Origin: Akkermansia muciniphila
Lineage (GTDB): Bacteria; Verrucomicrobiota; Verrucomicrobiia; Verrucomicrobiales; Akkermansiaceae
Length of the DNA stretch: 64,000 bases
Direction of reading: 5' to 3'
Assembly (NCBI RefSeq): GCF_002884975.1
Contig: NZ_PJKB01000003.1
Span: 226,743-290,742 of the forward strand
The notes beneath the pieces are model-generated. The model was not told the origin of the DNA. It searched no databases and was given only the letters and a program-made list of their open reading frames with translations. Made by a program: the position numbers and the translations under genes. Below are positions 8,746-17,111 of the stretch, in pieces. Positions within the stretch are counted from its first letter, which is position 1, and every line of letters starts with the position of its first letter.

Positions 8746-9525
8746 TCAGCAGACCCGTATCCACGGCAGGCAGGAGTCCTGGCTGGCGCAGAACAGGGAG
8801 GTGGAAGCCAGTCCCATGTCATGCAGGGTAGCACGCATCAGGCTTTCTGCCAATGCCGGAGAATTGCTTTCTGCGCTCAGGTGCGCCAGCACCACGTTTT
8901 TCAGGGCGTCATGGGCGATGCGCCGCAACAGGTCGCAGGCCTGCTCGTTGGACAGGTGCCCGTGCTCGGAGGCAATGCGCTGCTTCAGCGGCCAGGGACG
9001 CTTGGGGGTGGCGGCCAGCATGTCCGGATCATAGTTTGATTCCACCACCAGGCTGTCCACCATGGAGAGGTATTCCGCCACGCTGCCGGGGGCATGCCCC
9101 GTATCGGAAATGAAGCCCAGGCTGGACTGTTCCGTTTCAAACTTGAACCCCACGGGGTCCACGGCGTCATGGTAGGTGGCAAAGGGGGTGACCACGATGT
9201 CCCCTATTTTAAAGGACTGCCCCTTTTCAAAGTAGGCCCAGGGGGCTTCCGGCGCCTTTTCCTGAACGCACATGGCCGTATGGCGGGTGGCATAAACGCG
9301 CACGGTGTACTTCTTGGTGAACTGGTGCACGCCTTTCATGTGGTCGTTGTGCTCGTGGGTGAGCAGAATGGCGTCCAGGTCATCCGGTTCCACACCGGCG
9401 GATTTCATTTTATCCCGCAGTCTGGCGGCGCTGAACCCGGCATCCACCAGCAGCACGGTTTCCCCCGCCTTCACGATGGTGGCATTTCCTCCGCTGCCGC
9501 TGCCCAACACGCAAAACTGCATCAT
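8746..9525 (-). CDS. MBL-fold metallo-hydrolase (YycJ/WalJ-like)
   Basis: A 259-residue metallo-beta-lactamase-fold protein. The zinc motif THEHNDH gives H57, H59, D61 and H62, preceded by GSGSGGNATIV and VDAGFS, the glycine-rich start of YycJ/WalJ-type phosphodiesterases. A further VVESNYD and a later HLSNEQ are also typical. Relatives act as 5'-3' exonucleases or phosphodiesterases in DNA repair or cell-wall signalling, but the substrate here is unknown. ATG codons at 9525 and 9522 are both possible starts. It is divergent from mraZ and 29 bases upstream of the TRIC-type gene. Confidence 0.85.
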   Translation of the reverse strand: MMQFCVLGSGSGGNATIVKAGETVLLVDAGFSAARLRDKMKSAGVEPDDLDAILLTHEHNDHMKGVHQFTKKYTVRVYATRHTAMCVQEKAPEAPWAYFEKGQSFKIGDIVVTPFATYHDAVDPVGFKFETEQSSLGFISDTGHAPGSVAEYLSMVDSLVVESNYDPDMLAATPKRPWPLKQRIASEHGHLSNEQACDLLRRIAHDALKNVVLAHLSAESNSPALAESLMRATLHDMGLASTSLFCASQDSCLPWIRVC

Positions 9526-9625
9526 GCGCGGAATATAATACCGGTCCCGGAGCGGCGCAAGACCGGATCAATGCTTTTTTTTCACGACATGAACACAATA
9601 AAAAATACTTTTTTCCAGTACGGTG

Positions 9626-9654
9626 TTGACATTTCAAGTGCATTAAAGTGTATT
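9626..9654 (+). promoter_or_regulatory. Promoter of mraZ / dcw cluster
   Basis: A perfect -35 hexamer TTGACA lies at 9626-9631. After a 17-base spacer, TGTATT at 9649-9654 matches four of six -10 positions. This gives a start point about 25 bases before the mraZ ATG at 9684. The spacer and -10 region are overlaid by three 10-bp-phased repeats, so a factor bound there would block this promoter. Assignment is from consensus only. Confidence 0.7.
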
Positions 9655-9660
9655 GAAGTC
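9636..9660 (+). promoter_or_regulatory. Candidate MraZ box: three phased AAGTG/AAGTC repeats
   Basis: AAGTG at 9636-9640, AAGTG at 9646-9650 and AAGTC at 9656-9660 recur at exactly 10 bp, one helical turn. A perfect 12-bp palindrome CACTACGTAGTG follows at 9660-9671. MraZ is known to bind short direct repeats upstream of its own gene, and in Mollicutes the repeats contain AAAGTG, which occurs here at 9645-9650. Binding and repression here are inference. Confidence 0.6.
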
Positions 9661-9683
9661 ACTACGTAGTGTACTTGCATGTG

Positions 9684-10139
9684 ATGAGCAGTGTATCTGA
9701 CAACCTTTTTGGTGCATACACCCACAAGCTGGACCCCAAAAACCGGATTGCAATTCCGACTGAATGGAGGCCTACCGAAGGTTGCGCCCTGCTCCTGCTG
9801 TCCGGACGGCGCCTTGAACTGCCGACTGTTAAAGCCTACACGCGGGAAAAATTCCAGCAAATCATTGATAAGATTGAATCCACCCCCGGATACACGGAGG
9901 CGCAGATCGACCTGTTTATCGGCAGATTATACGCCAACTGCGTGGAGGCTGTCATTAACGCCCAGGGTAAATTGCTGATACCCAAACAAATGTGCGAACA
10001 CGCACAATTAAGTTCCTCCGTCAAGCTGGCCGCGCGGAGAGGATACTTCGAATTATGGGAACCGTCTCTCTACGAAGAGGTTTCCCGGCGGGAAAACGCC
10101 AGCATTTCCGATATTAACCAATCCTACGGCATTCTCTGA
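9684..10139 (+). CDS. mraZ: Transcriptional regulator MraZ
   Basis: About 151 residues, first gene of the dcw cluster. It carries the SpoVT/AbrB-like MraZ pattern: GAYTHKLDPKNRIAIPTEWR near the N-terminus and a second copy later (NCVEAVINAQGKLLIPKQM). MraZ forms a ring-shaped oligomer that binds repeats before its own gene and represses the cluster. I chose the ATG at 9684; an in-frame GTG at 9669 would add five residues. The phased repeats immediately upstream suggest autoregulation. The rsmH start follows 12 bases after the stop. Confidence 0.93.
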   Translation: MSSVSDNLFGAYTHKLDPKNRIAIPTEWRPTEGCALLLLSGRRLELPTVKAYTREKFQQIIDKIESTPGYTEAQIDLFIGRLYANCVEAVINAQGKLLIPKQMCEHAQLSSSVKLAARRGYFELWEPSLYEEVSRRENASISDINQSYGIL

Positions 10140-10151
10140 TCTCCATCCTTC

Positions 10152-11717
10152 ATGCCCCCTGACTCCACCATTCCGCCCTCGCACCAGGCCCATCCGTACG
10201 CAACGCTTGCGCTGCGCCCGGGCTGGCTTGTTTCCAGCCTGGGCGTTGGAGCCAGAACCGGGCTGGATGCGGAAGTCACGGCATATTCCATTGTTTTCTG
10301 GGGGCACGACGCCCTTCCGGCGCAGGACATGATCGCCTGGCAGCAGGAAAAAACGCGCATCACCGGGGAAATGTCCCTGGCGGGCCAGAAGGGCGCCTAC
10401 GGCAAATTGGGCGCATTGTCCTCCAGCCTGAACCGGGCTTTTGACAGCCACGTTGAGCTTTCCTTACGCGCGGGCGCGGGTACGCACATCCGCCCGGACG
10501 AGGTCCAGGCCCTGGCGGACGGCCTGGCGGATACCACCTCCTGCCGCGTGCTGGCGTGGAGCATCTGCCGCAACCATGTGCATGTGATTGCGGAGCTGAC
10601 GGAGGAGATGGGCGTGGATGAGCTGGTCTGCTCCTGGAAAGCGCTCGCCCCCTCCATGGCCTGGGAAAACGTGTACCATACGGAAGCCCTGAAGGCTCCG
10701 GAAGCCGGAGCCAAAGTGGACGCCCTGGTTGCCGAGCTGGGGGATGACGCCATTTCCGCCACCGCTGACGCGGAAACGGACGAAGCCGTCTCCGGCAACG
10801 GCTTCAGCCACATCACCGTCCTGCTGCATGAGACGGTGGACATGCTGGCGGCTGGCCCCGGCAAACTCATCGTGGACTGCACGCTGGGCGGCGGCGGCCA
10901 CACGGAACTTCTTCTGGAACAGGGCGCTACCGTCTGGGGCATTGACCGTGACCCGGACGCACGCCGCGCCGCCACGCTCAAGCTGGCCCGCTTCGGCTCC
11001 CGCTTCAAGGTGCTCGCGGGCAATTTCCAGGATGTGGAAGCCATCCTCGCCCAGCAGGGAGTTTCCCGGGTGGACGGCCTTTTGGCGGACCTGGGCGTTT
11101 CTTCCCACCAGCTTGACACCGCCTCCCGCGGCTTTTCCTTCCGGGAAGACGGCCCGCTGGACATGCGCATGGATACCCGCGCCGCCTTCTCCGCCCGGAA
11201 CCTGGTTAACGAGGCTCCGGAGGAAGAGATCGCGGACATTCTCTGGCAGTTCGGCGAGGAACGCGCCTCCCGCGCCATCGCCCGCGCCATCGTGAAGGCC
11301 CGCTCCCAGGCTCCCGTCACCACCACCGCCCAGCTTGCCCGCGTGGTGGAATCCGTTCTCCCCCGCAAAGGCAGGCAGCATCCCGGCACCCGCACGTTCC
11401 AGGCCCTGAGAATTGCCGTCAACGGCGAGCTGGACGCCCTGGACTCCCTGCTGGATTCCTCCGTGCGCCTGCTCGGCAAGGGGGGCCGCATGGCCGTCAT
11501 CACCTTCCACAGCCTGGAAGACCGCAGGGTCAAGCAGTTCTTCGACCTCCGGAGCCGTCCGGAGATCGACCGCCCGGAATGGCCGGCGCCGCGCCCCAAT
11601 CCGGATTACTGCTTCCGCCTGCTTTCCCGCAAGCCAGTCACCGCGGGAGAAGAAGAACTTTCAACCAACCACCGTTCCCGCAGCGCCAAATTGCGCGGTG
11701 TGGAAAAAATCGTCTGA
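10152..11717 (+). CDS. rsmH: RsmH 16S rRNA C1402 N4-methyltransferase with N-terminal HUH/Y1-transposase-like domain
   Basis: 521 residues; RsmH is usually about 300-320. Residues 219-521 are a full RsmH: SHITVLLHETVDML, VDCTLGGGGHTELLL (SAM-binding, about 241-255), LADLGVSSHQLD, FSFREDGPLDMRMD and the C-terminal NHRSRSAKLR. It methylates N4 of C1402 in 16S rRNA. Residues about 95-180 look like an IS200/RAYT HUH domain: a strand HVELSLRAG, a helix, then VLAWSICRNHVHVIAEL with H142-V-H144, a helix with SWKALAPS, and W171-ENV-Y175 as possible catalytic Tyr region. No alternative start codon lies just before the methyltransferase, so the fusion is real in this reading frame. The N-domain assignment is by motif only. 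Confidence 0.9.
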   Translation: MPPDSTIPPSHQAHPYATLALRPGWLVSSLGVGARTGLDAEVTAYSIVFWGHDALPAQDMIAWQQEKTRITGEMSLAGQKGAYGKLGALSSSLNRAFDSHVELSLRAGAGTHIRPDEVQALADGLADTTSCRVLAWSICRNHVHVIAELTEEMGVDELVCSWKALAPSMAWENVYHTEALKAPEAGAKVDALVAELGDDAISATADAETDEAVSGNGFSHITVLLHETVDMLAAGPGKLIVDCTLGGGGHTELLLEQGATVWGIDRDPDARRAATLKLARFGSRFKVLAGNFQDVEAILAQQGVSRVDGLLADLGVSSHQLDTASRGFSFREDGPLDMRMDTRAAFSARNLVNEAPEEEIADILWQFGEERASRAIARAIVKARSQAPVTTTAQLARVVESVLPRKGRQHPGTRTFQALRIAVNGELDALDSLLDSSVRLLGKGGRMAVITFHSLEDRRVKQFFDLRSRPEIDRPEWPAPRPNPDYCFRLLSRKPVTAGEEELSTNHRSRSAKLRGVEKIV

Positions 11718-11739
11718 CACCCTCTCCTTCGCCACCACC

Positions 11740-12084
11740 ATGAAAAAATTCAAACAGCGTTTCACCGGCCACCAGATCAGCGTAAGCATGATCATGTGGC
11801 TCATTGCCTTCGCCGCCCTGACCTGCGGAGCGGGCATCACTTATGCCGTGCTGAAGAACGACCAGATCCAGGTCGCCCGCGACATCAAGCAAATGAACGA
11901 GGAGATCGCCTCCTGCGAACTCACGAAGGAATACTACCGCTCCAAGACTTCCTCCCTGACCAGCCGCTGGGCCATCCGCGACCGGCTGGCCCAGGACAAG
12001 TCCAGCCTTCAGCCTATTGAGCCCTCCGCCATCGAATACATTTCTTCCGAAAACGCCTCCCGCATTGCCGCGGCAGGCAATTAA
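11740..12084 (+). CDS. ftsL: FtsL-like small division protein
   Basis: 114 residues with a short basic cytoplasmic tail (MKKFKQRFTGHQIS), one membrane helix (about residues 15-38) and a periplasmic segment predicted to be helical (QIQVARDIKQMNEEIASCEL), which could form a coiled coil. FtsL sequences are poorly conserved; the call rests on topology and on position between rsmH and ftsI, where ftsL sits in most dcw clusters. FtsL bridges FtsB/FtsQ and FtsW/FtsI in the divisome. Only 22 bases separate it from rsmH and 15 from ftsI. Confidence 0.75.
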   Translation: MKKFKQRFTGHQISVSMIMWLIAFAALTCGAGITYAVLKNDQIQVARDIKQMNEEIASCELTKEYYRSKTSSLTSRWAIRDRLAQDKSSLQPIEPSAIEYISSENASRIAAAGN

Positions 12085-12099
12085 TGCGTTGAGCCGTTC

Positions 12100-14199
12100 A
12101 TGACCACGATCACGAAGTCCAGATTTGCCAGAAGAAGCCTCGTCCTGTGCGGCGTGGCGGGAGCTGCGGTCATCTGGCTGATGCTGACTCTGGTCAACCT
12201 CCAGCTGGTTTCCCCCCGGAAAACGAGCGGCGTTCCCAGCGGCGGCATCATTGAACGGGAGGTGCTTCTGCCCCAGCGCGGCCGCATCATGGATGCCAAT
12301 GAGGAAATCCTGACCAACAACATGCAGAGCTCCGAGCTGATTGCGGATGGCTACCACCTGAACGATCCCAAGACCATCAGCTGGGCGCTTGCCTATTCCA
12401 AGGCCGTCCATTCCGCCTTCTGGGAGAAAGCCGTGACGGAAAAGGAAAAAGAGAAGCTCGTTTCCGGCTTCCGCAGCAAGATTCTGGGCCAGGCGGCCAG
12501 CAAAAAAGACGGCAGCAAGGAACATAATCTGGCCAAAATCCTGCTGGAAGAACCTGAAGACGGCCCGGAAGGGGTGGACATGGCCAGGAAAAAGCTGGAA
12601 GAGCTGTACGAGCCGGAGATGGTGAAGGAATACGTGCAGGCCCATCTGGAATACGCCGCCAACGTGATTGCCCCCTTCCTGCCGGACGTAAGCGTGCAGG
12701 ACATCATCAACACGGTGGAAAAGGACGGGGAGATTCCCAAAAAGCGCATCGTCATCGCCAAGAACCTGTCCGAGGAAAAAGCGGAGCTGCTGCGGCAGGC
12801 CATCCAGAACGCCCGCGTCCAGGGGTTCCGGTTTGAAACCTCTTCCAAGCGCGTCTATTCCGTACCGGAATGCATGGTGCACATTCTGGGCTACATTGCC
12901 CAGACGAAGGACAGCGGCCCCCGGCCCGTGGCTCTTTCCGGCCTTGAAAAGCAGCTGGACGACCAGCTTCTGGGCCACAACGGCATCAGGGAGTACCGGA
13001 AGGACAGCCGCGGCCGCATCATCCCCTCCGCGGATTCACGGTTCAAGGACGCCGTGGACGGCCTGAACGTGCGCCTGACGGTGAACATGGAGTACCAGAC
13101 CATCGTGGAGGAGGAACTGGATGCCGCCATCTCCTTTTACACGGACCAGACCCACAAGCCCCGCGGCTGCATCATCGTGGTGGAGCCCAAGACCGGCAGC
13201 ATTCTGGCGATGGCCAGCCGCCCCCACTATAATTTAAATACGCGCGAGGGGCTTCAGGAGGGAGCCTACCACTTTGCCGTGCAGTCCCTGTACGAACCGG
13301 GCTCCACGTTCAAAATAGTTTCCGTCACTTCCGCCGTGGATACCGGGAAAGCCACGTTTGACACCATGATCAACTGCACGCCGTACATGGTGCCCGGCTC
13401 CCGCCCCGTCACGGACGCTCCCCGCTTCTACAGCGGCCTGACCGTAGCGGGCGTGCTGAAAAAGTCCAGCAACCCGGGCGCCTTCCGCATTGCGCTCAGG
13501 TCCGGCTGGCCCACCTATAAAAAGTACTTTGACCTGTACGGCTTTTCCTCCAAGACGGGCATTGACCTGCCGGGAGAAACCAGCAGCCAGTGCCAGGACG
13601 GCAACAACTTCGTCAACTTCTCCCGCATCAGCTTCGGCTATTCCCTGATGGTCTCCCCTCTGCAAGTCGCCATGGCTTATGCCGCCATCGCCAATGACGG
13701 GGTGCGCATGCGCCCGCGCCTGGTGGACGGCATTTATGTGGATGACAAGAACTTCCAGCCCTCCCCGCCCGTGGAAGCCTGCCGGGTCATGAGCGTTAAA
13801 ACGGCCCGCAGCCTCCGGAACGCCCTGTTCCATGTCACGGACCTGGACGGCACCGCCAAAAGGGCGCGGATTGAAGGTTACAACGTGGGGGGCAAAACCG
13901 GAACCGCCCACAAGGTGAAGCCCACGGGCGGCTACTTTGAAAACCGCTATACCGTCTCTTTCGTAGGGATGCTTCCGGTGGAGGACCCTGCCTTCGTCTG
14001 CCTCATCGTCATTGACGACCCCACCTCCAAGCACTGCCATCCCGGCGGCGGCACCGTCTGCGCCCCGGTCTTCCAGAAACTGGCCACACGCCTGGCGGCG
14101 GCCATGAACATCCCCAAAAACACGCCTTCCGCAGAGGCGGACAAGAAAGCCTCCCGGGCGCAAGCCTCTTCCTCCACGTCCAAACCGCCGCGCAGATAA
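12100..14199 (+). CDS. ftsI: Penicillin-binding protein / FtsI septal transpeptidase
   Basis: 699 residues, class B PBP. There is an N-terminal membrane anchor (about 13-38), then the pedestal motif LLPQRGRIMDANEEILTNN. The transpeptidase domain has SxxK (S402-TFK), SxN (S456-S457-N458) and KTGT (from K599). It crosslinks septal peptidoglycan with FtsW. The region between about residues 100 and 250 is long and charged (many Lys/Glu), longer than in E. coli FtsI (588 aa). The C-terminal tail is Ala/Ser/Lys-rich without PASTA domains. Position between ftsL and murE supports the septal role. Confidence 0.93.
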   Translation: MTTITKSRFARRSLVLCGVAGAAVIWLMLTLVNLQLVSPRKTSGVPSGGIIEREVLLPQRGRIMDANEEILTNNMQSSELIADGYHLNDPKTISWALAYSKAVHSAFWEKAVTEKEKEKLVSGFRSKILGQAASKKDGSKEHNLAKILLEEPEDGPEGVDMARKKLEELYEPEMVKEYVQAHLEYAANVIAPFLPDVSVQDIINTVEKDGEIPKKRIVIAKNLSEEKAELLRQAIQNARVQGFRFETSSKRVYSVPECMVHILGYIAQTKDSGPRPVALSGLEKQLDDQLLGHNGIREYRKDSRGRIIPSADSRFKDAVDGLNVRLTVNMEYQTIVEEELDAAISFYTDQTHKPRGCIIVVEPKTGSILAMASRPHYNLNTREGLQEGAYHFAVQSLYEPGSTFKIVSVTSAVDTGKATFDTMINCTPYMVPGSRPVTDAPRFYSGLTVAGVLKKSSNPGAFRIALRSGWPTYKKYFDLYGFSSKTGIDLPGETSSQCQDGNNFVNFSRISFGYSLMVSPLQVAMAYAAIANDGVRMRPRLVDGIYVDDKNFQPSPPVEACRVMSVKTARSLRNALFHVTDLDGTAKRARIEGYNVGGKTGTAHKVKPTGGYFENRYTVSFVGMLPVEDPAFVCLIVIDDPTSKHCHPGGGTVCAPVFQKLATRLAAAMNIPKNTPSAEADKKASRAQASSSTSKPPRR

Positions 14200-14207
14200 A
14201 CCACATC

Positions 14208-15713
14208 ATGAAGCTACTTACGCTACTCAAAGACCTTCCCGCCCATACGCTCACCGGCTCCCCCCAGGTGAAAATCTCCCATCTGGAATGCGACAGCCGC
14301 CGTGTTCTGCCCGGCTCCTGCTACATCGCCGTGAAGGGGACCCAGACAGACGGGCACGAGTTCATCCCGGAAGCCATCCGCCGCGGAGCCTGCGCCATTG
14401 TCGCGGAAATGCCCTGCACGAAGGAAGCCCGGGACGGCGGCGTCTCCTGGGTGGAGGTAAATGATTCCCGCCTGGCCGTCAGCCTGCTGGGCGCGGCCTG
14501 GAACGGCCATCCCTCCCGCCACATGACCATGATCGGCGTAACGGGGACGAACGGAAAGACCACCACGGCCTACATCGCCCATTCCCTGCTCAAACAGTCC
14601 TGGCTGCGCGCCGGGCTGATCGGCACCATCGCCTATGACAACGGGGAGGAAATCACCCCCTCCACCCACACCACGCCCGGCCCGCTGGAACTGGAACACC
14701 TGTTGAAGGAAATGAATGAAAACGGCTGCCGCGGCGTCTCCATGGAGGTATCCTCCCATGCGCTGGACCAGGAACGCGTGGCAGGCATCAATTTCAACGT
14801 GGGCATTTTCACCAACCTGACCCAGGACCATCTGGACTACCACCACACCATGGAAAACTATTTCCAGGCCAAGGCGAAGCTGTTCGAGCAGATGGCGCAG
14901 GAAACCAAGTCCCGCCGCAAGCCCGTGGCCGTCATCAACATTGACGACGCCTACGGCCGACGCCTGGCGGAGATGTTCTCCGGCCGCATGACCGTGAAGA
15001 CCTACGGTTCCGCCCTGGGCGCGGATTTCCGCATGCTGGTGCACCACGCCACGGCCAAGGGCAGCGAGTATGAACTGGAATACAAGGGGAAAAGCTACCT
15101 GGTGCGCGTGCCCCTGATCGGCAAATTCAACATGTACAACAGCCTCGCCGCGCTGGCGGCCGTGATCTGCGCCGGCATCCCGGTGCGGGACGCCATCGCG
15201 AACCTCCAGAACATTCCTCAGGTTCCCGGCAGGCTGCAATTGTTCACCCACCCCGGAGGCGCCCAGATCTTCATTGACTACGCCCATACGCCGGACGCCC
15301 TGGAAAACGTCTGCAAGACGCTCAAGGAAATCTGCTCCCGCCGCCTGATTACCGTGTTCGGCTGCGGCGGGGACCGGGACAAGGGCAAGCGTCCGCTGAT
15401 GGGCGCCGTGGCCGCGCGCCTGTCTGACGCCAGCATCGTCACCTCCGACAATCCCAGGAGCGAGGAACCCCTCTCCATCATCAACCAGATTACGGCGGGC
15501 ATGCCGGAAGGCAGGTACGCCATCATTCCGGACCGCGCCCGGGCCATCGCCACAGCCATTGAACAGGCCCGGCTGGGGGACGTCGTCCTCATTGCGGGCA
15601 AGGGCCATGAAAACTACCAGGAGCTTTCCACCGGGCGCATTGATTTCAGCGACGCCAAGGAAGTTCGCCGCAACATGTTCATCAAGGAGAGGGAAGAATT
15701 CCCGCAGGCATAA
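14208..15713 (+). CDS. murE: UDP-MurNAc-L-Ala-D-Glu--2,6-diaminopimelate ligase
   Basis: A 501-residue Mur ligase that adds the third residue to the peptidoglycan stem. The ATP loop GVTGTNGKTTTAYIA is near residue 112. TTPGPLELEHLLKEM and MEVSSHALDQERV are MurE signatures. The DNPR motif at about 414-417 (SDNPRSEEP) is the marker for meso-diaminopimelate selection, so the stem peptide should contain meso-DAP, as in most Gram-negatives. The catalytic carbamylated Lys region is also visible. It starts 9 bases after ftsI and is followed by murF after 19 bases. Confidence 0.95.
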   Translation: MKLLTLLKDLPAHTLTGSPQVKISHLECDSRRVLPGSCYIAVKGTQTDGHEFIPEAIRRGACAIVAEMPCTKEARDGGVSWVEVNDSRLAVSLLGAAWNGHPSRHMTMIGVTGTNGKTTTAYIAHSLLKQSWLRAGLIGTIAYDNGEEITPSTHTTPGPLELEHLLKEMNENGCRGVSMEVSSHALDQERVAGINFNVGIFTNLTQDHLDYHHTMENYFQAKAKLFEQMAQETKSRRKPVAVINIDDAYGRRLAEMFSGRMTVKTYGSALGADFRMLVHHATAKGSEYELEYKGKSYLVRVPLIGKFNMYNSLAALAAVICAGIPVRDAIANLQNIPQVPGRLQLFTHPGGAQIFIDYAHTPDALENVCKTLKEICSRRLITVFGCGGDRDKGKRPLMGAVAARLSDASIVTSDNPRSEEPLSIINQITAGMPEGRYAIIPDRARAIATAIEQARLGDVVLIAGKGHENYQELSTGRIDFSDAKEVRRNMFIKEREEFPQA

Positions 15714-15732
15714 CACACGCACCATCATTTTC

Positions 15733-17106
15733 ATGACCTCCCTCACGGCACACGGCATCTGCAATGCCATCGGCGGAAAACCGGTCAGCGGCCCCTTGGA
15801 AAGGGTCGCTTCCGGAGGCGTGTGCACGGACAGCCGCTCCCTGCCGCCCCATGCCGTTTTCTTCGCGCTGGGGGGAGAAAATTTTGACGGCAACCTGTTT
15901 GCGCCGGAGGCATCCCGCACCGCGGCGGCCGTCGTCGTCAGCCGCGTGGAACCGGGCATTGACCCCTCCTGCGCCGTCATCCTGGTGGAGGATACGCTGA
16001 AAGCCCTTCAGAAGCTCGCCTCCTGGTGGCGCACGGGCCTTACCCTCACCGCCGTCGGGCTGACGGGGTCCAACGGAAAAACGTCTACGAAGGACCTGAC
16101 GGCCTCCGTTCTTTCCCAGGGCCTCCGGACCATTGCCACGCAGGGCAACCTGAACAACCACATCGGCGTTCCCCTCAGCATCCTCCAGGCCTCTCCGGCG
16201 GATGAAGCCGCCGTGTGGGAAATGGGCATGAACCACCCGGGAGAACTGGCCCCCCTGTGCGACATGACGCGCCCTAAGATCGGCATCATCACCAGCATCG
16301 GCACCTCCCACATTGAATACATGGGGTCCCGGGAAAACATCGCCCGGGAAAAATGCACGGTGGCGCGCTGCCTGCCGGAAGACGGCTTCATGATTTTCCC
16401 GGCGGACTGCGACTACGCGGACATGATCCGCCAGTCCACCCGCGCCGCCTGCATTGACTGCGGCATTGACGCCGGAACCGTCCGCGCGGAAAACCCCGTT
16501 TCCACGGAAAACGGGACGCGCTTCACCCTCTCCATCCCGGACTTCTGCCGGGAGGTGGTGGAACTGCCCGTCCACGGCCGCCACATGGTGAAAAATGCTC
16601 TGCTGGCCGCCGCCGCGGGCTGGGTGGCAGGTCTTGCGAAGGAGCAGATCGTCTCCGGCCTCAACAGCGCGCAGCTTACGGGGGGCAGGCTCCACTGCAC
16701 CCGGGTCAACGGCATCCTGGTGGTGGACGATACCTATAACGCCAATCCGGATTCCATGCAGGCCGCCCTGCACACCGTAGCGGAACTCTCCTGCCCTGGC
16801 AGGCGCTTTGCCGTGCTGGGCAGAATGGGGGAACTGGGCACGTTCTCCGCGGAAGGCCACGCCCTGGTGGGCCGCACGGCGGAAAAACTCCGCTTTGACT
16901 GCGTGGTCAGCGTAGGGCCGGACGCGGCACGCATCACGGACGCCATTTCCCCCGGCTCCTCCACCCAGGCCGTAAACCTGGGCACCGCGGAAGAAGCCGC
17001 GGAGTGGCTCCGCAGCCACACATCCCCCGGGGACATCGTCCTGTTCAAGGGCAGCCGCCTTGCCCGGATGGAGCAAGTCATGAACCTCACCTTTCCGCCC
17101 CAGTAA
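15733..17106 (+). CDS. murF: UDP-MurNAc-tripeptide--D-Ala-D-Ala ligase
   Basis: 457 residues. MurF adds D-Ala-D-Ala to the UDP-MurNAc-tripeptide in the cytoplasm. The ATP loop GLTGSNGKTSTKDL lies near residue 110, followed by GNLNNHIGVPLSIL, EMGMNHPGELAPL and the late DDTYNANPDSMQAAL, all diagnostic of MurF. The ATG at 15733 is preferred over in-frame upstream starts that run back into murE. It supplies the dipeptide made by Ddl, whose gene is later in the same cluster. Confidence 0.95.
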   Translation: MTSLTAHGICNAIGGKPVSGPLERVASGGVCTDSRSLPPHAVFFALGGENFDGNLFAPEASRTAAAVVVSRVEPGIDPSCAVILVEDTLKALQKLASWWRTGLTLTAVGLTGSNGKTSTKDLTASVLSQGLRTIATQGNLNNHIGVPLSILQASPADEAAVWEMGMNHPGELAPLCDMTRPKIGIITSIGTSHIEYMGSRENIAREKCTVARCLPEDGFMIFPADCDYADMIRQSTRAACIDCGIDAGTVRAENPVSTENGTRFTLSIPDFCREVVELPVHGRHMVKNALLAAAAGWVAGLAKEQIVSGLNSAQLTGGRLHCTRVNGILVVDDTYNANPDSMQAALHTVAELSCPGRRFAVLGRMGELGTFSAEGHALVGRTAEKLRFDCVVSVGPDAARITDAISPGSSTQAVNLGTAEEAAEWLRSHTSPGDIVLFKGSRLARMEQVMNLTFPPQ

Positions 17107-17111
17107 ATTTT

